From: Usnea hakonensis
Lineage: Eukaryota; Ascomycota; Lecanoromycetes; Lecanorales; Parmeliaceae
NCBI GenBank assembly: GCA_013423325.1
Contig: BLJB01000293.1
Location: 20,174-84,173, forward strand
Reading direction: 5' to 3'
Length of the DNA stretch: 64,000 nucleotides
This document shows positions 44,814-57,210 of the stretch, in pieces. How positions within the stretch are numbered: position 1 is the first letter of the stretch; each line of letters opens with the position of its first letter. The notes under the pieces are model-generated. The model had not been told where the DNA came from. It worked only from the letters and a program-made list of their open reading frames with translations, and made no database searches. The position numbers and the translations under genes were made by a program.

Positions 44814-45974
44814 TCAAGGCGGCAAAGGCCAATAGTCCCCCATGGTTTGTCGTTGCCCCATGTGCGGCCCCGCGTGTAGTTCGCCATTCTCTGTGTGTTC
44901 GCTCAGGCGGAATTCCATCGTTCGCATGATCTCGTTCTCATTCAGCGGTATCGTAGGCTGCTCTGGGTCATCGCTCTTAAGTGATTTATCAAGGTCGTAT
45001 ATATCCCCCGAGACAGCAGGAGTCCATCGAGGACTGTGCTTGACGGATCGCTTAACCGTGACTCCCCGAGAGGAAGCAGCTTCCAGAATCTTGTTGAAGA
45101 AGGGCCTAAGGGTCGGTAAGGAGATGAGGGTTACGGACGTCAAGTGCTCGACGATCGTACAAACCGCTGGCTTCCAAAGCGCCCACGTCCAGTCAGTCGA
45201 GAAAACGCCCTTCAGCACGATTGCCTTGGCTATCGCGCAGCCCGCCGTGAGAGAACCGAGACCGAGGAGTCCGCAAAGAGCGACTTTGGTACGCACATTC
45301 ATCTGTAGCCGGTGCAGTATGAAGATTGGGATAGCAGCGCAGACCAGATCTGTAAAGCCGTCGAGACCGAAGCCAATATAGCCCGCTAGGTAGGTAACGT
45401 GAGGAGAGAAGCATTCACCATGGATGCGAGGATTCCAGATGGCAGCCATTGGCCGGCATTGCACGAGGAATAGCATGACCTGCGCGAAGTGACTGGCCGC
45501 ACAAAAGGCGATGACAAGCCAGAGAAAAACGGCAAGGTGTTTTCGAGTCCAGCCAATGATTCGTAAGACGCAGAGGCACACAGAGATCTTGGCTAAGCCA
45601 ATCCCGATGATGTTGCAGATTTGCGAAATGACACTCCATTTCAGCACCAGAGGGATCTGTTCGGGAGGTAGGCAATGTATATGTCTTCCCAAGCCTATGA
45701 GAACAAACTTAGTCTCGCAGCCGACTCCTATGATGCCGGCGACCTTGACCGCGGTCAGTGAAATGCCAAAGAGTGCGTTGGTAGAAATTTGACTTACCAA
45801 GCTGGCGGTTATAGTGTAGTCGTCTGATTTGATGCCATTCTGCAGTCCCAGCTTGACATACAATCGTAGCAGCACAGCAGTAATGGCAGTACACAACAAA
45901 GTATAGCTCACAGCGAGGAGCATAGGCCCTTGATTTTCACTGCAGGACGCTTGCATGGGCATTGATTCCGACAT
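44814..45974 (-). CDS. Rhodopsin-domain (PTH11-like) seven-helix membrane protein
   Basis: Member of the large fungal rhodopsin-domain family, which includes PTH11-like GPCRs; ligand unknown. Two exons (45974-45798, 45743-44814) give 368 residues. The 54-nt intron has GTAAGT, a CTGAC branch site and CAAG acceptor but no stop, so unspliced reading stays open. Splicing joins DDYTITASL to VAGIIGVGCE, which fits the family. Seven hydrophobic helices can be drawn, with hallmarks KSDDYTI after helix 1, GLGRHIHCL before helix 3, and WNPRIHGECF before helix 5. No CFEM domain precedes it. The C-tail (about 90 residues) is hydrophilic and cytosolic in prediction. Substrate or signal role cannot be told from sequence. 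Confidence 0.88.
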   Translation of the reverse strand: MSESMPMQASCSENQGPMLLAVSYTLLCTAITAVLLRLYVKLGLQNGIKSDDYTITASLVSQISTNALFGISLTAVKVAGIIGVGCETKFVLIGLGRHIHCLPPEQIPLVLKWSVISQICNIIGIGLAKISVCLCVLRIIGWTRKHLAVFLWLVIAFCAASHFAQVMLFLVQCRPMAAIWNPRIHGECFSPHVTYLAGYIGFGLDGFTDLVCAAIPIFILHRLQMNVRTKVALCGLLGLGSLTAGCAIAKAIVLKGVFSTDWTWALWKPAVCTIVEHLTSVTLISLPTLRPFFNKILEAASSRGVTVKRSVKHSPRWTPAVSGDIYDLDKSLKSDDPEQPTIPLNENEIMRTMEFRLSEHTENGELHAGPHMGQRQTMGDYWPLPP

Positions 45975-47483
45975 GTCGTCGTCGATGTACTTGACATGAG
46001 ATGTGAGACTGGCAGTTGTACTTGAAAGGTCCCACAGGGTGTATACCTGATGTGCTGAGAATACTCGGTAGAGTAGGACGCATCTGGTGATAGCATTATA
46101 TCTCGAGGGTGTCGCTGCAAGGACCCGTTGGAGAGCAGCAGGAGAGGGTAATAGTTATGCGGCACTCGGCCCTTCTCGTAACCCCCCCCCCCCTGCTCCC
46201 AGTCAATGGTTCAGGAAATTTTTACCAGTCGTCCGGCTCCCCGATATGGCGCATAAGTATAAAGTAGTCAAAGCACGATTGTGTGGTGGTAAGATGTCTA
46301 GCACTGTTGGACATGCTTCCAGAAGTATGAAGAGGCCTCGTATAGTTTAACAGTCCAGGCCCAGGATTGTTTAATTGGCGGATCCTTTTAGAATAGCGTG
46401 CTATTGCTGCACGGTGACACCTTATTGTAGCCCAATCAAGTAGCTACAGATTGACGAAACATGTGGCGTTTGCTCTGCGCGATCAACTCTATTTTTTTTT
46501 CCTTTTTTTTTTTGCAAGAAAGTGAGAAGTGAGAAGGGTGAGCCGATGAAAATAAACTTCGGTGTATTGATTGATTTGCTGGAAGCGCGCATCATTCGCT
46601 GTTCACTGAATCAATTGGCCAATTGATTCTCTTTTCCAGGCCTGGAGCTCGTCATTCGTACCATTTTTTTTTTCCCTTTCCTTTTTCTTTTTCTGTTCCT
46701 CTCTCTTTTCGCCAAGACCCGCGAAGGGGGAAACAATCCTATTGGATCAACTTGTTGAATGATGCCATGCATTATCTATCGAAAATTACCCATCAGAGCA
46801 GCTCGCGACCAGACGAGGTAAGGTGAAGTATTGACACGCACGCTGATCTTTCGCGACATTTCCATCAGATAAGGGTTAGTATGATTGTATCAAGTAAGGT
46901 AAGGTATGAATCCATCTGTCGCTGTTGTTTGCCCATTGTCGATCAGGTCCAACCCATGATTTATTGTCATAGTATCCCTTTTGAACGGAAATATCTTACC
47001 ATCCGCACCAATCAAAAAGTTTCATATCCTGTCAAACATGTCAAGAGGAAACAGTTAGAAGAGACGGCCACCAGCCTAGAGTCTAGACTCGGGTCGGAAA
47101 ACAAGGGGTAAGAATACGCGTTCGTGCGAACTTCAACTCATATTACTCGTAAAGTACTTTGATCATTAATCATCTCGAAACAAAACACAATGCACCTCGA
47201 AATTTCCGGCATCTTCTCAAAACCCACGTGCCACAACGAAATCCCGAAATACCTATACAGACTTTGCACGGTTCGTAGTTGGGAAACGCTTTGAGCTGTC
47301 TTTGCCGGTCTCAGAAGCACTATTGAATAGGAATCCATCCGTCTTGCCGTGGAAACTCTGATGCGAATTAAGCCATGTTTTCCATGAAGCCCTTTTTCCA
47401 AGCTTGAATGATTCGTTGACGTCTTGATAATGGACTTGCCCGTCTTCCCGAAGCTGTAGAGCAAGACGATGGGTTTCAAAGGG
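45975..47483. other. Gene-free stretch with homopolymer runs
   Basis: 1.5 kb without a supported gene. It holds a C13 run (about 46182-46195) and long T-rich runs (46491-46514 and 46661-46694). Confidence 0.45.
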
Positions 47484-48365
47484 TTACATAAGTAACTCAA
47501 ACAGCGGCGCAAGGACCATCCCCACGAGAAATGTAGACCGCAAAGAAATTTGATGCGAGGCCGATGATGTGGGCTTTCCTTTCGGTGGTGTAGCTGCCGT
47601 CGAAGCTGATGCGGTTGGCATTGTCGATATTGTCGCAGACTTTGTTGTCGAGGTCAGAGACGGGCCTGCAGAGGACGGCTTCAGGATACCCTTCCCTCGA
47701 GCATAGTACTGTTCAGACAAAGATGTATCATTTTTTCCGGTGCAATCCTTATCCGAACCGATCAAGTTGACCGAACCTTCTGACAGCAACTCCTCATACA
47801 CAGCTTGGCCATTCTTATCCTGAAGTACGTACACTTGGCTCAGGTCTGGCGGGTTCTCTCCCCTAGTCGAGTCTTCTAATCAGTGATCGTCAAGGCAGGG
47901 ATTCAAGTCGTCAAATCCCTCCGTTGTAGGGAACTTCCAGGACGAAGTGGCGACTTTAAAAGGACGCCAGGACAAGAAAATAGAACTAGGGGATTCTTAC
48001 CAATTCTGCGGTTGGTTGATGCCCGATAGCTCTTGACTTGGAAGACTGGTATTGTACCATTTGCCATGGCCCCCTGTTAAATATTCAGCATGAAATAGCC
48101 TATAACCAAAAACGATACTTAGTGTACCGTCCTCAATATTATCCGATGCATTCCCAATACAGCGCCAGAGCTGGATGAATTCTCCATTATTAGGCAGTGA
48201 CGAGCGGGATTCAAGGAGGCCGCATAGGCAGGCTTGATCGTCGATATAGGACGGTAGGTTCGTAGATGAAGTGCAGCCAGTACCGTTGACGATGCAAGAA
48301 TTGTTGGTGGTGATGGTGGTACTCGACATGATGAGAGCAGCTTGAGGAGCGTGGAGTGAGAGCAT
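47484..48365 (-). CDS. Small Cys-containing secreted or GPI-anchored protein, unknown
   Basis: Not a recognised family. Two exons (48365-48001, 47862-47484) joined over a 138-nt intron give 247 residues. The join creates QNWGENPPDLSQVYVLQDKN. The N-terminal third has paired cysteines (NSCIVNGTGC, QACLCGLLE, LWRCIGN) and N-glycosylation sequons. The middle is mixed (YEELLSEGSVNLIGSDKDC). Then comes a Ser/Thr/Pro/Ala stalk (STTKSATISTMPTASAST) and a hydrophobic end STFLVGMVLAPLFELLM, as for a GPI signal. The signal peptide is weak from either Met (48365 or 48329), so secretion is an inference from the stalk, cysteines and C-terminus. Confidence 0.55.
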
Positions 48366-50078
48366 GATAGCCCCACGGTCCAGGAAAGGTATATCTTATA
48401 TCAAGAGACTGTGCGAGACTGAAGTCCAGATGACCGACTCCTTGAGCAGTACTGGGAAATGAGGCTCATGCCAGGAGTTCCCGCATACAGCTGTAGGCCT
48501 TGAAAAACAACGTTCAATTCGAGGAATACTGGGAGACCTGTCTCCTGGGTATCTTCCCTTGCTGCTTCCCCAGTATCACTATTGAGGAGTACTGGCTTCC
48601 CTTGACTGGATGGTATAATATTGTGACAAAGTAATTGATTAAGTGGCATCATGTCTAGGCACGTAATCATGAGTTGCATTGTCGATTGTACCAATGGTTG
48701 CTCGTGCATTTCAGCTGCCTAGACCAGCGAATCCGATCGGTTTGCCCTGCGTCATAATGCGTGTAGCTAGGCCGTTCTTGCCGGCTTTCGCAATTGGGCA
48801 TCAACAAGAGCCTGGACAATCCATTTGCTTCCCTCGGTACTCGTACTCTACACAATCAAAACAACTCAACTGATAGGCTCATATCGGGTCCAACAAGAGC
48901 TTGCAACATCTCGCAATCATGTCCTCATCCGGTACGATCACACTAAATCATACCGGAGGGCCAAACCCTTGCCTTTGCTGACTCATCCCAGGTGCCAATC
49001 AGAACATACATCCGGGTTCCCACCTCAAGTCCACGCAACAGGAGCTCAAAAAGAGCGTTGTCGATGGTGGAAACCGTGCTGCACGGTAGATTCCCACCCT
49101 GAGACCATGTGGTTGCAGTTCCTCTGACCTTCAGCCTCAGCGGCGACCCGGCCAAGTCTACCGCTCAAGCTCTAAAGGAAACAAATGCAGAAGCCGCCGG
49201 CAGAAAAGGGTGAGGGCTACAAGTTCCCATTGCCAAAGCCCAAATGTCTGATAAGTCTAGGGGTACTGCTGGGACTGGCAATTAGAAGAGGACGACTTGC
49301 ATATGTGCGGAAGGAGTACTGGGGACGAGTGACCGCGAGGATTCCACAACGCTAGGCTTCTCCCTTGGAATGCACTGTATACACAGATTTTGCTTAGGTT
49401 GCTCTAAGTAGCTTGTGAAGAGGCCAGGCCTTGAATACTATCGATCACGAAAGTCCATCGTCTTGTGTGTAATCGTTGGCTTTGCTGCATGTTGCTGGCT
49501 GGCATGTCAATTCAGTGAGTATGTACCTAGCTAGAATTCCAAGTGGAAGGGACTTCAGATGGCGCGGATTGTTGCATCGATCGCTTGCTATACAGGTTGC
49601 CTTTCCCAGTTCAGAGCTTCGCACTACGCACTTGCTTGAGGCTAAATAATCTAAAGGACAGTAGGCAGGAGCTGACAGCTCTCTGTTTGTGTGATGTTGT
49701 TGCGTTTGGATATATACATGTTCTATCACTGTGATTTGGCTTTTTCTTGACCGGTTCAGAGGCTTAAATTGCCTCACACATGCATAAAGCGAGTAAATGC
49801 CTGGTCTCTTTATGCAGACCAATGTTCATCTTATCTTCTTGGACCACACGATGTACAACAAAAGCAGATAGATATCGCCAGAGATACACCCATACCTTGT
49901 GACATCATGACACTAGAAAGGCCCGATCCCTTACAATAACACCCGCAGAAGACAGAGCCATGGCCTTTACCTGTAAAATATTCGGTGGCAGACTTGTCAT
50001 ATCAATACCCTTGGCGATAAGGAAAGACGTTCGAGACATCGAACAGCTGTAAAGCAGTACGACAAGCGACACCGTTCC
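48366..50078. other. Gene-free stretch
   Basis: 1.7 kb in which I see no gene, repeat or RNA. Short frames on both strands (longest 125 codons at 49445-49822) have no recognisable content. Confidence 0.4.
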
Positions 50079-51672
50079 TTATTCACTGCCCAGTAACACC
50101 TCAACGAAATCGTCCAACTCCACAATCATGAACCTATCACCCCACTTCTGCCTAAAATCCCTCTTCTTATACGCACCGCTAGTGTTATGCTTGAAGCTTA
50201 CCAGCTCGATCTTCCATCCCTTGCCTAAAGCCCTTTCCACCATTTTGAAAAACCCTCCCGAGTACTCAGCCTCAGCTGCGTCTCCGGAAGCGAGCACCAT
50301 TGTCGAGGGTTCTACAGCGTCGACGACACTCTCCATCATTTTCAGATGCAGAATCTCATCGACTGCCTGCTCCACCCACTTCTCAGGGGCATACTGCACG
50401 GCAGCAGTCGTTTCTGAGCCGCTGCCTGTGCCTGACTGCCCACCTCCAGGGCCAGTATTGCCGTTTGGATTCAGATATTTCTTCTGGCGAGGGGTCAACT
50501 CCTTCGCTTTATGTACTCTATCCAGTATATTTGTTTCGTATCCGATCTGCTTTGCTTCCACCATAGCGGGGAAGTTGTCGGAGCCGACGACGATACGTTT
50601 GGCAGTGGGCCGGCCGCGTTCGAGAATCAAAGAGAGGTTGTGGAAGGAGAGGGGCTGGCGGCGCATACGGTGGGCAGTGGATTGACCACGTGCCATTTTG
50701 AGAGCGTCGTGAAACCCTATCATTATCTGGATGCTTGATCAGCCATGATGCCGTTACAGTTGATTGGTCGCTGCGTACATTCGAGGCGTCAACAAAGACA
50801 TGAATGCCTTCGGCAGCGGTATCTGTACAATTGGCAACGATTCTGGTAAACGATAAATTGCAGAGGTATTGTCTGTCGTCTATAAAGCTCTCATTGAGCA
50901 TTGACATCAACTTCTTCTTCTTTGCTGCTGCAACTTCGAGCGCGTTGTCTTTCACGGGCTTCAAGATCTGTACAATCTGATTTGCGGATGAGGAAGCGGC
51001 GGCAGGTAGAGCGCCGAAATCTTTAGAATCCTGAATCCTGAATGGCTTTCCGGACCGCAATCGGCCAGTGCCAGGGGGTGGAGGAGTTCCGTGAAGAAGT
51101 TGGTAAATGACACCAGCCCTATCTGCGGTTTTTAGCTCTTGCAGATCCTTCCCTGACTCGTCTTCACTGCCGTTTGGGAGACTCTTCCCATTAACGGATT
51201 TGGCAGCCAGGGCTTCCTGCTCCTCATGTCTTTGTTTTCTCTTCGCTTTCTTCCTTTGCTGTTTATTCAAATTGGACAAGTCCAAAGCGCCCTTTTTCTC
51301 ATCATTGTCCGCGAGATTTGCACAATCGATATCGTCATGCCATCTCACCACTTTGACTGTACGCTGTTCGCTGGCAGGCTGGCCATCCCAGACGTCGACG
51401 AAGCTGGGCAACGGTCCAGTCGTGACGATGGGGGCCGGCAAATCTAGAGGCTGGCCAAGATATTGCCAGATTATGTCAAAATCTCCAAGCTGTCTTTCTT
51501 GATCGTGGGTTCTTGTTGCAGGAGTATACGTCGCTTGTTCTGGCGGATCGGAGTCTGGGTCGCTGGAGACTTGTTCGCGATGACCATGTTCTCCGCTGCC
51601 AAAAGAAAGGGAATGGAGGAGTTCGAAAACAGGTCCAAAATCCCAATCATCCGCCGCAGGTCTCGAAATCAT
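50079..51672 (-). CDS. NYN/PIN-like ribonuclease-domain protein
   Basis: Predicted protein with a NYN domain, a PIN-like metal-dependent RNase fold. Two exons (51672-50779, 50726-50079) joined over a 52-nt intron give 513 residues. The join forms the diagnostic start of the fold, IHVFVDASNIMIGFHDAL, with its first acidic residue. Further fold elements are RIVVGSDNFPAMVEAKQIGY, EQAVDEILHLKMMESV, STMVLASGDAAEAEYSGGFF (second acidic cluster) and WKIELVSFKHNTSGAY. The N-terminal 230 residues are acidic and disordered, with a basic run (KQQRKKAKRKQRHEEQE) that could bind nucleic acid or direct nuclear import. The substrate is not known; similar fungal proteins are uncharacterised to my knowledge. 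Confidence 0.82.
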
Positions 51673-52705
51673 TCGAGTCCACCAGGGAGCAATGCAGCTT
51701 CCCCTTGGACGGCGCTAAGCGCAGGGGGTTGATTCTCCGCAAATCTTAAATTCGAGAGCGTACTCGGAAAAGAGACGATAAATCACTTTGCGTGCGTGAG
51801 TCTTTCGTTTGATGTATAGTTGAGATGGCCACTACGTCAAGCGGTACAAAGAAAGGATGTACTGCTCATGGATTCGCACTTAGTGCGGAATTGTTCCATC
51901 TGGAAGACCCTGATTTACGTGTACGGTAGGCCAGATAGGACGTGTAGCAGATATCAATCTCTCTTGTCTAGCGGACAAGTTTGTAGCCATGGCGTCGCCA
52001 TGTCGCTCCAAGTCTGAGGTAAAGGGGCGAAACATCCCTGAATATCTACCCCGGGGACGCCTTGGTAGACTTCAGAAACTGGTACTAGAGCTGCATATAT
52101 CGTGATCCTCCAGTAGTAGTATTTGGGAACGACAATATTCTGGAGTGTCCTCCTATATTCGCACTCGTTTGCATCTTCTATAAGCATAGAGAAACCAAGT
52201 CATTTGGTTTTTATAGTTGTCATGGGCAGTACCAGTGCAGTTGACCGGCATAATCTACTTAACTCTATGTTTCTTCCATCGTCATTAGAGAAGAATGTTT
52301 GCTCCTGCACGGGAAAGCTTTTGTCCCACTTTTCCTGACACAAGCCATTAACTCCCTCGATTGAAAACTCAAGAGTGAGCCGAAGTGAGAAGGCAATGGC
52401 CTTCAAATAACCTTCGTCCTGGCTTCCTTGAGAGGTAAAAGGCTCCAAATGTCGGGCAAAGTCGAACGAAAAAGCAGTTCGGATCATTTCTTCTCCTCTC
52501 TCCTCTTATCCTGCCTCAATGTTGGATCGTGAGATGCCCCATTTAGGTTGATACGGTCAGTCGACAAATCTCGAAGTCTTGCGTGATGGACGACAATGAG
52601 CTGTGCGCATGGTTAGATCGATAAATATAGATATTATTCTGTTCACACTATGATCCAATCCTATCCCGATACATCTCAAGTCCCTGACATCGGGATCTTG
52701 ACTCC
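51673..52705. other. Gene-free stretch upstream of the NYN gene
   Basis: 1 kb with the NYN gene promoter at its left end. I see nothing else; the 95-codon minus frame at 52200-52487 is unsupported. Confidence 0.4.
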
Positions 52706-53020
52706 TCACCCCTGCACTAATAGGAAGTTCGTAGGGTGCACCATACCAAGAACAGCCATAGGAACCATTCCCACCGCTAACAGTTTCTCCGGCATATTAC
52801 TTTTCAAATCACGCGCACTCCCTTGGAACACTTGCACACCTGTTGTCGTGCCATTCTCTGCACGAAATGTGATTGGGGGAGCGACTGCGGTCAGATTGGT
52901 ACCGGCGATTGCAATGCCATCGGTAAGAGGATGGACGACGTGGCCATCAATTGTAGTAACCTGACACTTTATTAAAGTTAGAGGAGTTAGAAATGGAAGA
53001 GCCTGAGCAGTGACACCCAA
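52706..53020 (-). CDS. Possible fragment of a secreted/GPI-type protein gene
   Basis: A 104-codon minus frame without an ATG start reads VTTIDGHVVHPLTDGIAIAG, then PPITFRAENGTTTGVQVF, and ends in a hydrophobic segment KLLAVGMVPMAVLGMV. This resembles the repeated TINGH-VV-PL-GG-IAIAGT units of some fungal cell-surface proteins. No start or signal peptide is present in frame and a stop closes it just upstream, so it is either one exon of an unmodelled gene or a relic. Confidence 0.3.
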   Translation of the reverse strand: MGVTAQALPFLTPLTLIKCQVTTIDGHVVHPLTDGIAIAGTNLTAVAPPITFRAENGTTTGVQVFQGSARDLKSNMPEKLLAVGMVPMAVLGMVHPTNFLLVQG

Positions 53021-53282
53021 GATGAGATTATTGAATGGTAATTTTCAATATGACTATGAAAAATCTTTGTCATATGTATTCACCTTGCTCCAATTACCGT
53101 GCCGTGTCATGCTTGTATGACTCAAACAAATTGTCCTGGACAACAAGCAAGCAGGGACACGTGCTTGACGTGCTTCTGAGACTGTTATTCGATCACTGGC
53201 ACAAAGCCCGTTTGACGTGACCAAGATTTCTGGCAACAGACCTGTTTAATGCGAGGACGAGAATGAAACATGCCACCATCAA

Positions 53283-55205
53283 TTATAGTACATAACGGAA
53301 ACTGGGACCATAGTCCTCCACTGCGACAGCGGCACCTTGATCCGTCTCTTTTTCTTCCCCTGATCTGATGTCGTATTTCTGGTCGAGCCTTCCGTTTTCC
53401 CATACCAAGAGAATTCGTAATGCGAAGGCCATTACTGCAGCAAAGAACATAAAAGCGGCACAGATGCTCATTCCCTTGACGTACCGTGGACCTTGCGCTG
53501 TGGGGTAGAGTCTTGTACCTAGAATCGGTCCACACTGTCCGATGACATTGATAAGGACAAGTCCAGCGCCGCGACGGGTATCGCTTCCTTGGTTGTCTAA
53601 TCAAGCCCGAGTCAGCACCAACGTCCCAGCCTTGTAGAAAAAGGGATCGAACAAGCGCGGGGGGCGGTTTGTCAACATACTGAGGGTCCACGCCAGAATG
53701 TTGGGTATTGTAGAGAAAACGCCGGCAGCTGCCAGGTAAACGGCAAAGTACCTGACTCCTACGGTAGTGACCGTTGCAAGGATGATGTAGCCAATGCTTC
53801 CTATAAGAGACGTGATTATGAGGACCAAACCTCTCTGCTGTGTTCTGTCTGCAATATAAGTTGTAATGTTGGCGAACAGATACGCTGTGAAATATGGCGG
53901 AGCTGAGAGACCCTGGGCGTTGATACTACTGTATCCCATCTTGGACAGAATGGTAGGAAGGTAGACTGGCAAGCTTGCATAGCTTACGTTGACGCTGAAA
54001 TACATCAACTTCAGGCTTCGTCAGCTCTATCTCAACTGGAGTAAAAAAGGCGCGACGAGTGTTCAGGACGATAAACATGAAAGCGTACAGCATAGCACCA
54101 CGCTTTTGCGTCATAAAATGTCTGAGCAAGTTGCTTTAGGTTTATACCTCCAATCCTCTCGCTTGTACCCGTCTGTCGGACGGCGCGAGACTTAGCAATT
54201 GCTTTTTCCTCCCCGATGAGAAATCTTGCGTTATCTGGTGAGTCTGGTATAAAGAAAAACGCGATCGGGGCAAGAAGGATTGTGGGAAGACCCTGGAAAG
54301 TAGCATTAATGAGAGACTCACACCGAATATACCTATCTTTGGCTTCTTCTTACCTCCACTAGAAATAGAAGCCTCCAATTACTAAGCGAAGAGTGACCAT
54401 TGGTGATTCCATAGGCGAGAGCCCCAGCGAATGTGGACGCGAGGGGAGCCGCTGAAGCGAACATGCCACACCGAAAACCGACTTCATGCCTGAGATAGAA
54501 GAATGATAGTAGATAGATGACACCGGGCCTAGGGGTCGATCGCCAGAGTTAGTCAAACAGTACCAAGCTGACTTGCGTCTTTGACAACGGTAATCGAATG
54601 CTATGCTTACCCGTAAGCTGCTTCAAAAGCGCCAAGGAAGAACCGAAGAGCCATAAGCCCACTCCAGTTGTGCACAACAGACTGTAGAGTCGCCATCACA
54701 CCCCTAGCCGTGAATGTTAGATCTTCTGTTCTCGTTCATAGCACTTTTGGAGCTGAGAGGCGGTATGGAAAAGAATATCGAAAAATTCTGCTTACCAACA
54801 GAACACGACGACTGCCGCTACCCTGTGAGGGGGGAATATCTTCCAAAAAAGGAGGGAAAATTCGAAGACAACGTAGGTGATGTAGAAAATTGTCAATAAC
54901 CACTCATATCGATCTCCCACTAAATGTAGATCATGCGTCATGCCAGCTAACACGGCGTTACCGATGTTCGACCGCTCGAGAAAGGCAAGCATATCTTTAG
55001 AAACAACAGGTATGAGCAGCTCTTCAGGAACGAATACTACATGTTGACAGAGACAGTTTCACTCACAAAGGACAAAGAAGAGCGGCATCAAGTGTTTATC
55101 AAGCTTACGACGCACGCGACCCTCGGAGGCTTCATCGTACTTAAAGGGTCTTTGTGAGCCATAAGCCTTCTGCTCGTCAACGCTCTCTGGCTCGAGGTCT
55201 GTCAT
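53283..55205 (-). CDS. MFS transporter, allantoate permease (Dal5/ACS) family
   Basis: Plasma-membrane proton-coupled uptake of an organic anion (allantoate, nicotinate, pantothenate or similar); exact substrate unknown. Seven exons (55205-55067, 54994-54796, 54703-54611, 54528-54354, 54292-54089, 54008-53681, 53596-53283) give 483 residues, the usual length, and every join keeps phase. Family landmarks are the cytosolic start RVRRKLDKHLMPLFFVLYML, FLERSNIGNA after helix 1, ALRFFLGAFEAAYGPG in helix 4-5, RHEVGFRCGMFASAAPLA, FFFIPDSPDNARFL before the central loop, VSYASLPVYLPTIL in helix 7, and NNQGSDTRRGAGLVLINVIG late. Twelve helices fit. Introns are 61-92 nt, with both strands of evidence (phase and sequence) agreeing. 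Confidence 0.93.
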
Positions 55206-57210
55206 ATCTGAGCCTGCGCGAGTCCGTCATCAAGGAATTCGGAAAGACTCAGCTGAATGCGAAAAGGAAACACTTAATACTCGCTGCGCGGAGGAATTTG
55301 TCTTGCTAGCATGGATTGATGCAACTCAAGGTTGAATCCTTTTAGTAAATGTTTTACAAGGATTGCGATCCTCCGTCAAGTAGTGAGCGATTCAAAGTCG
55401 GGAAAAACAAAACGATGATTCGAGCGTTAGCGAGTGAAATTACACCCTCAATTGCTAGAGCATTTAGGTCCATTCCTGCAGGATTACCTTGAGTCTGTAA
55501 CTGTCAAACTGTGAGTCTTAAGACATGACAAGTTCTTCTGTTGCATACATTAAGAAATTGCCTTGAATGCTTGCACGCTGCACCTGTCTAATACAAGTGC
55601 TATCACCGAGGGAGAGACTTCCATAGAATCGAGAAAGTTTGAATAGTATCAGATTTTCTTTTCAAGGTTTTCCTGGAGGAACTGTAACAGGTTGAGAATA
55701 CCTATCAAGATAATCTTCGGATGCTTGCGCATCAGAAAATTTCCTATCGATGGCTTCGTGATTGATTACTATTGTCAGATGATTAGAGTACTTGTACCTT
55801 GCTCAGCAAAGGATCCGGTACTGCGACTATCTGTAGAGTAGGACGTGATAGTATTTTACCAGGATTAGTACGTACCTAAATATTGTATTCGGCGTTAACC
55901 CGATACCTGGACGCAGGCCGGGTCGGCTCACTGTTGGATTGAAAGAATCTGCATTGGCCCCAAGTTAAGAAGGTACGCACCTATACTATTTAATGAGGCT
56001 CGTCAGGGGTCTCAGAGCCACTTGTTAATGGAAGATAAGAATCACTGCTCTTCCCATCGACAATCGTGTCTTAATGGTTTCTCTCGTCGAATCGTCTCCA
56101 AAACAGCTGTTTGGAAACCTAGCCTAAAAATTCACAAGTCATGATGACCGCCACAGTGAGACCCCTATTGGATTGACAAGGGACGACGGGATGTACATCA
56201 CACATTGTTGCGCAGAGCAAGCTCTGAGAATTAGTGGAACCGAGCCATCGTAAGTTGAGCAATTGGCATCTCTTGTACAGTCTTTTCGTTGCCGCGATCG
56301 TTCCCCGTGGATACTATGAGCGTTCGCTCATAATATGATACGATTTATCGCGTCCAAAATCGATCCGTACTTCGCTACAGTATATCCCTGGAGCACCTGT
56401 TTGTTTCCGCTGTTGCTATTCCGATTATAAAAACCCCCTTGGATGCTTCTCGACGAGCCTCCGCATTTCGTCTATTATCCTACGCCGCTATCTGCACGAC
56501 TTTGATAGTGGTAACCCAAACTCACATTTCCTAAAAATCGGCATTGCCAGGATACAACGCAGGAGTATTGATATGGAAGCGTATGGATCAAATCATCGGC
56601 ACATAAACTTGAACCGCGAAAATTCAGGCCCACTAATACCAAAATCGTAGTCCTCGACAGAGGTTGCAGTATTAAAGAGGTAAGCTTTGTCGAACGCCTT
56701 CGAATTGGTTGCGTCCTGACCAGCCACCACCTAAGCTCGTGTTAATTATGGGCATAAAATGAGCATGCATCTTGACTTATAGGTGTAGCACAGGTCACCA
56801 TGAACTAGCAATGACTTTGTATTTCTCCACCCAGTCTCAAGTAGGCGTAGTAGCCTCAGTATAACTTTCCTGAAAAGTAGTCCACAGGATGCTTCATTCT
56901 CATTGCTTGTAACTTGAATCTATCCTGCCAACTCGAACATACTCTTTGCTCCAAGAGTTGACTCCCAGGATTGATTTCCAGAGACCTAATTCCAATTGGT
57001 AGTACTGAATCGCCGGCTGAGTAATCGCGAGAATGTCCTTGTTTCACTTGTTGATTTAGACCTACTTGCAGAGGATTCATTTTTTACCCAAACTATTGAA
57101 TCCGTTTGTGTCACCTTTACTTCAATTTTCCGCCGGGTTGCCATGACAACAGGAATCTACCTCGCCTCGCCAGTGTATTCTCTAGGATAGCCAAGGACTC
57201 CGCAACAATT
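55206..57210. other. Long gene-free stretch upstream of the MFS and kinase-like genes
   Basis: 2 kb between two divergent genes. I see no coding sequence, tandem repeat or RNA gene. It must include both promoters. Confidence 0.45.

Noticed and set aside
44842..45381. 179-codon plus-strand frame
   Set aside because: Antisense to the rhodopsin-domain gene; Ser/Arg-rich artefact.
50128..50685. 185-codon plus-strand frame
   Set aside because: Antisense to the NYN-domain exon, which carries clear fold motifs.
53283..55205. MFS gene as a pseudogene, because it appears as many short frames
   Set aside because: Seven exons join in phase with good splice sites and give a full-length transporter without stops.
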